Shown here piece by piece: positions 54,701 to 63,700 of a stretch of 64,000 nucleotides of DNA (its first letter is position 1; every line of letters starts with the position of its first letter). Made by a program: the position numbers and the translations under genes. The stretch is from Actinoplanes sp. TFC3 (GTDB lineage Bacteria; Actinomycetota; Actinomycetes; Mycobacteriales; Micromonosporaceae). Below the pieces are notes generated by a model, which had not been told where the DNA came from, searched no databases, and saw only the letters and a list, made by a program, of their open reading frames with translations. The DNA lies in assembly GCF_001553785.1 (NCBI RefSeq), contig NZ_LOJP01000001.1:2560343-2624342 (forward strand), read 5' to 3'.

Positions 54701-57700
54701 GACGCCCCCGCCCAGACGGACCTGCTCACCGGCACCTACCAGCGCTACGGCATCAACCCCGCCGGCATCGACCTGGTGCTGGCCCACGGCACCGGCACCC
54801 GGCTGGGAGACCCCATCGAGATCGCCGCGCTCACCGAGGCGTTCCGCCGGCACACCGACCGCCGCCAGTTCTGCGCGCTGACCGCCGTCAAATCCAGCCT
54901 CGGGCACACCCTGGCCGCCTCCGGCATCGTCAACCTGATCGCCGCGATCCAAGCCCTGCACCACGACACCATCCCGGCCAGCCTGCACTGCGAGCAGCAG
55001 AGCGACTACGTCGACTGGGCGGCCAGCCCGTTCTTCGTCAACCAGGCCAACCGCAGCTGGCCACAAAATCCCGAGCGGCCCCGGCGCGCCGCGCTCAGCT
55101 CGTTCGGCATGAGCGGCACCAACGCCCACCTCGTTATCGAGGACCACCCCCAGCCCGCCCCGGCCCCGGTGAACGCACCCGCGTACCTGCTGGTGCTCTC
55201 GGCGCGCACCGAGCAGGCCCTGCGGCAGCGGATCAGCGACCTGCTCACCCACCTCACCGGCCCGACCGTCCCGGACCTCGCCCGGGTCAGCGCCACCTTG
55301 CTGGAGGGCCGGCACCACCTCACCCACCGGTACGCCCTGGTCGCCGCCACCCTCGACGAAGCGACCCGGCTGCTGCGCTCGGCAACCGGCGCCCCCGGCG
55401 GCGTCGTGCCCAAGGGCTGCACCCCGGACCCCGAAGCCGCCCAGCGCTGCGCCCACCTGGCCGAGCGGGCCGCAACCGGTGACCCCGTCGGCCGCATCGA
55501 GGCCCTGCACGAGCTGGCCCACCTCTATTGCCAGGGTCACACCATCGACGCCCGGCGCCTGCTGGGCGGCACCCGCGTCCCGCCGGTGTCGCTGCCTGGC
55601 TACCCGTTCGCTCGCAAGCAGTTGTGGACCCGCACCCGCCCGGCCGGGTTCTTCGTCACCGACCATGTCGTTGCGGGCACCCCGGTGCTGCCCGGTGTCG
55701 CGCACCTCGAACTGGCCCGTGCCGCCGCCGCCGGACAGGCCACCCAGGCCAGCCTGCGCGACGTCGTGTGGCTGCGCCCGATCACCGGCACCGAACCGCT
55801 CGACGCCCGCGTAGAGCTGGACCCGGCCGGCGCAGACGGCACCCGCTACCGGGTGCTGACCACCACCGGCGGCACCCCCGTGGTAAGCAGCCAGGGCCGG
55901 GTCGTACCCGTCGGCACCACCGAAGAGGCAAGCCTGGACCTGCCCGCCCTGCACGAGGCGTGCGGCGCCTACCGCATCACCGCTGACGAGTGCTACGCCA
56001 TCTACCGCCGCCGCGGCATCGACTACGGACCGGCCTACCGCGGGGTGGCGCAGATCCTCGTCGGTGACGCCCAGGTGCTCGCCGAACTCCGGCTGCCCGC
56101 CGAGCTGGCCGGCACGCTGGACAGCTACGGCCTGCACCCCAGCCTGCTCGACGCCGCGCTGCAAGCCTCCACCGGCCTGCCCGGGGGCACCGACGCCACC
56201 GCGCTACCGTTCGCGGTGGAACGCCTCGACCTGCTGCGCCCGCTCACCGCGACCGCGTGGGCGTGGGTGCGGCCCAGCGCCGCCAGCAACCCGGCGGCCA
56301 TGACCGGCAAGCTCGACATCGACGTGTGCGACGCCGAGGGCCGGGTAAGCGTCCGGATCCGCGGGTTCAGCGTGCGCCCGATGCCGCTTGCCGAACCCGC
56401 CGAACCTGCTGAGTCTGAGTCTGAGCCTGCCGGCGCCGCGGTGCTGATGCACCCGCGGTGGGTGCCGGCCACCCCGCAAGGAAGCGCCCCGGCCGGGCCC
56501 ATCCTGCTGGTGGGCGACGATCCGGCGGTGCTGGGCGGCGCGCTGACCGGCGACCCGAAGGTACGAACACTGCTGCTGCGCGCCGAGGACACCATCGACA
56601 CCCTGCGCGCCCGGCTGACCCGCGACGCCGCCACCGTTGAGCACATCGTGTGGATCGCCGGGGGCACCGGCACCGCACCGCTGCTCACCCGACAGGAGAA
56701 CGGGCTCTACCCGGGCTTCCGCATGCTCAAAGCACTCCTCGAACTCGGTGCGCACAAGCGGACGCTGCACTGGACCGTGATCGCCGTCGGCAGCCAGGCG
56801 GTCGGCGACTCCGAGGCGGTGGATCCCGCCCCGGCCGGTGTGCTCGGGATGATGGCCTCGGCGGCCAAGGAGATCCCCGGCTGGTCAGTGCGGCTGGCCG
56901 ACCTCAGCGAGGTTTCCGATGCCGAGCTGCGACAGGCGTTCACCGTGGACGCTCAGCCGGGTGGGGGGCTGTGGGCGTACCGGAAGGGTAGTTGGTGGCG
57001 GCAGACGCTGGCGCCCGTGCCCTCCGGCGCGACCTACGCCGACTTGCCCTACCGCGACGGCGGTGTCTATGTGATCGTCGGCGGCGCCGGTGGGCTGGGC
57101 AGCGCCTGGACCGAGCACCTGCTGCGCCATCACCGCGCCCAGGTCATCTGGATCGGCCGCCGTGCGGAGGACGACACCATCCGCGGGCACATCCGCGAGC
57201 TCGCCGCCCTCGGCCCGGCACCCTGGTACGTGCAGGCCGACGCCGCGGACCCCAGTGAGCTGCAGAGCGCGGTGACCGCCATCAAGGCCCGCTTCCCGCG
57301 CATCAACGGGGTCGTGCACTCCGCGATCACACTCGACGACCAGAGCATCGCGCGGATGAGCGAAGAGCGATTCCGGGCCGCCGTGCGCGCCAAGGCCGAC
57401 GTCAGCGTGCACCTGGCCGACGCGTTCGCCGGCGAACCGCTGGACTTCCTGCTGTTCTTCTCCTCGCTCAACTCGTTCCTGCGTTCGGCCGGGCAGAGCA
57501 ACTACGTCGCCGGCAGCATGATCGAGGACGCCGTCGCCCACCAGCTCACGCAGCGGCTGGCCTACCCGGTCAGGACCATGAACTGGGGCTACTGGGGCAG
57601 CGTGGGCGTGGTCGCCGACGCGAGCTATCAGCGGCGGCTGGCCCTCAACGGGTTCGGCTCGATCACCCCGGCCGAGGGCATGGCCGCCCTCGACGTGCTG

Positions 57701-60700
57701 CTGCGCAGCTCACACCACCAGCTCGCCCTCACCAAGGACAGCACCACCGGGCAGCCCCCCGATCCCCGCGAGCAGCAACTGCAGCGGGTCGCGGATGACT
57801 CCGGCGAGGCTCGAGGCTACACCGATGAGCTGCTGTGCGAGCTGCTGGCCGCCCAGCTACGCGCCGCCGGGCTGATGACCTCGGACCGGCCGGTGGCGGG
57901 ACCCGGGCGCCGCTGGCTGGAGCAGAGCATGCGCTACCTGAACGCGTACAACGCGGAGACGGCCGGGGAGGCCGAGGCATGGCGGCGCTGGGAGGCGATC
58001 AGCCGGGAACGCTCGGACAGCCCGTACGTGGCCCTGCTGGACCGGACCCTGCGGGCGCTGCCCGATCTGCTCACCGGCCGGATCCCCGCCACCGACGTGC
58101 TGTTCCCGGGTTCCTCCTTCGACCTCGTGGAAGGCATCTACCGCCGCTGCGCCAGCGCCAGCGCGCTCAACGAGATCGTGGCCGCCGAAGTCGAAGCCGT
58201 GATCGGGCGCCGCGACGGGGTGCGCATCCTGGAAATCGGCGCCGGTACGGGCGGCACCACCGCCACGGTGCTCTCCCGGCTGAACGGGCGCTCCGCAGCG
58301 GTCGCGGAATACCGCTTCACCGACGTGTCGCAGCTGTTCCTGCGCCGGGCCCGCGAGGAATTCAGCGACGCCCATCCGTACCTGCGGACCTCGCTGTTCG
58401 ATGTGGAACGTGACCCGGCCGCTCAAGGCCTCACCGGCCCGTACGACATCGTGCTGGCCACCAACGTCCTGCACGCCACCCGCGACACCCGCGCAGCCGT
58501 GCGCCACACCCGCTCCCTGCTCGCCGACGGCGGCGTGCTGGTGCTCAACGAACTCGCCGCCGGCTCGCTGTTCCTGCACCTCACGTTCGGGCTGCTCGAC
58601 GGCTGGTGGGCCGGGCAGGACAGCGACCTGCGCCTCGACGGCTGCCCCGGCCTGGCCCCCGAAACGTGGCGCAGCGTGCTCACCGGGGCCGGCTTCGACG
58701 CGGTGAGCTTCCCGGCCGAGGCGGTGCACCGCCACGGCCACCAGATCGTCGTCGCGCGGGCCGCGTCCGCTCAGCCACCGGCCGCGGGGCGCAACGTCGA
58801 GGACCTCATCATCGCTCGGTTGCAGGAGGCGCTGGGCGTGGCGGCCGAGGAGTTGCACGTCGACGACTCGTTCGCCGACTACGGCGTTGATTCGATCACC
58901 GCGGTGGACCTCGTGCAGTCGATCGGGGCGGCGCTCGGAGTGCCGCTGAGCACCACGGATCTGTTCGACCACGGGTCCATCCGGCAGCTGGCTGCGTACG
59001 TTTCCGCGACCTGGCCCGCGCCGGCCTCAGCTCCTGCTCCTGCCCCCGCTCCGGCCCTCGCTCCGGCTCTCGCTGCCGGGTCCAGTAATGACATCGCTGA
59101 GCTGATCATCGGGCGGATCCGGCAGGCACTGGGACTCGACCGCTCCGAGTTCGCCGCCGGGGACTCGTTCCGCGACTACGGCGTAGACTCCATCCTGGCG
59201 GTGGAGCTGGTGCAGGACCTCAACCGGGAACTGGGCATCGACCTGGCCACCACCGACCTGTTCGACCACACCTCGGTTGACGCGCTCGCCGACTACGTGG
59301 CCGCCACCTACCCCGCCGTCACCACCGCCACCACCGCGCCGGCCGCCATCGAGGCAACACCCGAACCCGAGCCGGTGTCTGGGCACGAACCCATCGCCAT
59401 CATCGGCATGAGCGGGCGCTACGGGCGCGCCCAGGACACCGCGCAGCTGTGGCAGCACCTCGCCGCCGGTGAGGAGATCGTCGGCCCGATCACCCGCTGG
59501 GATCTGTCCCGGCACCACGCGGCCGGCGAGCCGTTCTGCAACGCTGCCGCCATGCTCGACGACGTCGACCTGTTCGACCCCCTGTTCTTCGCCATCTCCG
59601 GCGTCGAGGCCACCTTCATGGACCCCCAGCAGCGCCTGGTGCTGGAAGAATCCTGGAAAGCCCTGGAGGACGCCGGGCGTGCGGGCGCCGGCATCCGGGA
59701 CCAAGCCGTGGGCATCTACATCGGTACGCAGGTCAGTGACTACCTCACCGCCTCGCACCCCGACCTGCCCGCCCAGGCCATGTGGGGCAACGCCGAAGCG
59801 GTGATCCCGGCCCGGGTCTCCTACTACCTCAACCTGCGCGGCCCGGCCGTCGCCGTTGACACCGCCTGCTCGGGCTCGCTGGTCGCCATCCACCTCGCCG
59901 CCCAGGCGTTGCGCTCCGGCGAGATCACCATGGCGCTGGCCGGCGGCGTGTCCGTGCAGTGCGCCCCCGACTACTACCTGGCCGCCGAGAAGGCGGGCAT
60001 GCTCTCGCCGACCGGGCACTGCCACACCTTCGACAACCGCGCCGACGGCTTCGTGCCCGGCGAGGGCGTCGGCGTCGTCGTGCTCAAGCTGCTGCGCGAC
60101 GCGATCGCCGACGGCGACCACGTGCACGGCGTCATCCGCGCCTCCGGGCTCAACCAGGACGGCACCTCCAACGGCATCACCGCCCCCAGCGCCAGATCGC
60201 AGGAACGGCTGATCCGCGACGTGTACGACACCGCCGGGGTGAACCCGGAGCAGATCCAGCTCGTCGAGGCCCACGGCACCGGCACCAAGCTCGGTGACCC
60301 GATCGAGTTCCAGGCGCTCACCCGCGCGTTCCGCCACTACACGGAACGCACCGCGTTCTGCGCGCTCGGCTCGATCAAGACCAACATCGGGCACGCCGCC
60401 CCGGCCGCGGGCGTCGCCGGGCTGTTCAAGATCTTGCTCGGGATGCGGCACCGGGAGATCCCGCGCACGCTGCACTTCGACCGGCTCAACGAGCACATCG
60501 CCGGGGACAACAGCCCGTTCCGCATCGCCACCGAGCACCAGCCGTGGCCCGCCGGACCGGACGGACGCCGCCGGGCCGCGCTCAGCTCCTTCGGTTTCAG
60601 CGGCACCAACGCGCACCTGGTCATCGAGGACGCCCCCGCCACCACCCCGGCCCGCACCCACCGCCCCGGCTACCTGATCGCGTTGTCCGCGCTGTCGGCG

Positions 60701-63700
60701 GAGCAACTGCGCACCTGCGCTGACCGGCTGCTCATCCACCTGCGCGAGCACCCCGGCACCGACCCCGGCGATGTCAGCCTGACCCTGCTGCTGGGCCGCC
60801 GGCCCTGCGAGCACCGCCTCGCGTTCGTGGCCGCCGACCTGACCGCCATCACCGACCGGTTGCAGCGGTGGCTGACCGGCGACCAAACCGCCGACCCGGC
60901 CGCGGTGAACAGCACCGACGCGCAGCAAAGCCTGGACCACTGCGCCCACGGCGCCGGCGACGACACCGCATACCTGCGGCACCTGGGCGTGCTCGCCGAC
61001 CACTTCCGGGCAGGCGGCGACCTCGACTGGGCGCGGCTGTTCGACGGCACGCACCGGCGGACCCCGTTGCCCACCTACCCGTTCGCCCGGCAGCGCTACT
61101 GGCACACCACCACCCCCGCACCGGCCGTCGAGCCGGCCGTCGACGCGGTCACCGAACCGCCGGCAGACGACGACCATGTCACGCTGACCCCGGTCTGGAC
61201 CCGGCTGCCCACCACCGCCGAGGACAGCGCCCCCACGGGGCCTGTTGTGCTGGTCGGCGGCGATGAGAGCCTGCGGGCATCCTGCCCCGCCGCGGTTGTT
61301 CTCACCGACCTCGACGAGGTGCGGCGCGTCGGGGACATCGAGCACATCGTATGGGCCGCAACCGGCGACGCCGGGGAGCCAGTGCTGCACCGCGTCGAGG
61401 ACGCCCCGATGGCGTTGTTCCGGCTGATCCGGGCGCTGCTGGACCTCGGCTACGGCGACCGGGCGCTGCGCTGGAGCGTGGTGACCCGTCAGGCGCATCC
61501 GGTGCACCCGGGTGAGGCGATCGACCCGGCCGGCGCTGCGGTGCTGGGCCTGGCCGGGGTGCTGGGCAAGGAGTTCCCTGACTGGCAGGTGCGCCTGCTC
61601 GACGCCGGATCCGGGGACACGGTGACGGCCGCGATGCTGTGGCGTACGAGCGGACCGGAGCTGGTGGCGGTGCGCGACGGCCACTGGTTCCAGCGGCGCC
61701 TGGCCCGCACCGAGCTGACCGCCGCCGCGTCCTCGCCGTACCGCGACGGCGGGGTGTACGTGGTGCTCGGCGGGGCCGGGGGCCTCGGCCGGCTATGGAG
61801 CGAGAATGTCATCCGCCGGCACCGCGCGCAGCTCGTGTGGATCGGGCGCCGGGAAGCCGGCGACCCGGTGCACGCCGCGATCGAGCAGCTCGCTGCGCTC
61901 GGCCCGGCCCCGGTGTACCTGCGCGCCGACGCCGCCGACCGCAATGCCCTGCACGCCGCGTACACCACCATCAAGCAACGCTTCGGGCGCATCGACGGCG
62001 TCGTGCACTCCGCGTTCGGGGTGGTCGACCAGAGCCTGAGCAACACCACCACCGAGCAGTTCCGGCACGGGCTGACCGCCAAAATCGACGCCACCGTGCA
62101 CCTGGCCGAGGTGTTCGGCGCCGAACCGCTGGACTTCCTGCTGTTCTTTTCCTCGATCGCGGCGTTCAGCACCACCATGGGCTACTGCAGCTACGTCACC
62201 AGCAACGCCTTCGAGGACGCCTTCGCCCGCCGGCTCGCCGCCACCCGCAGCTACCCGGTGAAGGTGATCAACTGGGGTTACTGGGGTGCCGTCGGCAGCG
62301 GCCTCGACGTCCCGGCGCACGTTCGGGAACGCTTCTACCAGCAGGGGTTCGGCGACATCACCCCCGCGCGGGGGCTGGATGCCGTGACCGGGTTGCTGGG
62401 CGCGCCGGGGGACCAGATCGCGTACCTCAACGTGCGGGACCCGCGCGGCTTCGAAGCCCTGACCGCCGGCGTCACCGCACCACCCGCCGTGCCAAGCGAA
62501 CCCCTCGCCACCGCGTTGCCCGCACGCACCGAGGACGTGGCTCGCGCCCGCACCGGCCTCAAAACCCAGCGCGACGCCCTCGACACCGCCCTCGCCCGGC
62601 TGCTCTACGCCGAGCTGCGCACCCTCGGCTGGCTCGGCACCGACCCGGTCAGCGCCGACACCTTGCGCCAGCGCCATGGCATCACCGGCACCTACACCCG
62701 CTGGCTCGACGAAGCCCTGCGAGTGCTGACCGCCGCCGGGCTGATCCAGCAGCACACCGGCGGCTACGCCGTCGCACCCGCAGCCCCGGCCCCGGACGAG
62801 GTGCAGCGGCAATGGCGGGAGCAGCTGCGCGGATGGGCCAGCGACCCCGCCCTGCAATCGTCGGTCGAGCTGGTCACCCGGACCGTGCCGGTGCTCACCG
62901 GCATCCTCACCGGCCGGGTGTCCGCCGTGGACGTCATCTTCCCCGGCTCCTCACTGCAGTACGTCGAGAACGTGTACCAGGGCAACCCGATCGTCGACCA
63001 CTTCAACCAGGTGACCGCCGACAGCGCCACCGAACTGATCCGCCGCCGGCTCACCACCGACCCGGGCGCCCGCGTACGCATCCTGGAGATCGGGGCAGGG
63101 ACCGGGGGCACCACCGCCACGGTGCTGCCCGCCCTGCGCCCGCGCGCCGGACACATCAGCGAATACTGCTACACCGACCTGTCCCGGGCGTTCCTCGTGC
63201 ACGGCCGCCAGCAGTTCGGCGCCGACCACCCGTACCTGCGCTGCGAACTGCTGGACGCCACCCGGCCGGTCGCCGCGCAGGGCTTCGACGAGGGCGGCTA
63301 CGACCTGGTCATCGCCACCAACGTGCTGCACGCCACCCGCGACGTCCGCGAGGCGCTGCGCAACGCCCGCAGCCTGCTGCGCCCCGGCGGCGCCGTGCTG
63401 ATCAACGAGATCGCCGGGCACACCGTCTTCGGCCTGCTCACCTTCGGGCTGCTGGACGGCTGGTGGCTCTACGACGACGCCGAGATCCGCGAACCCGGCG
63501 GTCCCGGGCTCAGCGCCGGCATGTGGCAGTCGGTGCTGGAATGGGAGGGCTACAGCGGCGTCGAATTTCCCGCCGCCGGCGCCCACGACCTCGGCCAGCT
63601 CGTCGTGGTCGGCCGGCAATCCGGCGAGACTCCGGCGGCGACGACGGAAACGGTCGCACCGGTCAGCAGCGAGGCCGACGTCGAGGCGTACCTGAGAACC

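Noticed and set aside
45428..62857. Very long open frames on the minus strand opposite the PKS
   Set aside because: They are antisense shadows produced by the strong third-position GC bias of the PKS gene; their predicted proteins are Gly/Arg/Val-rich without any family motif.
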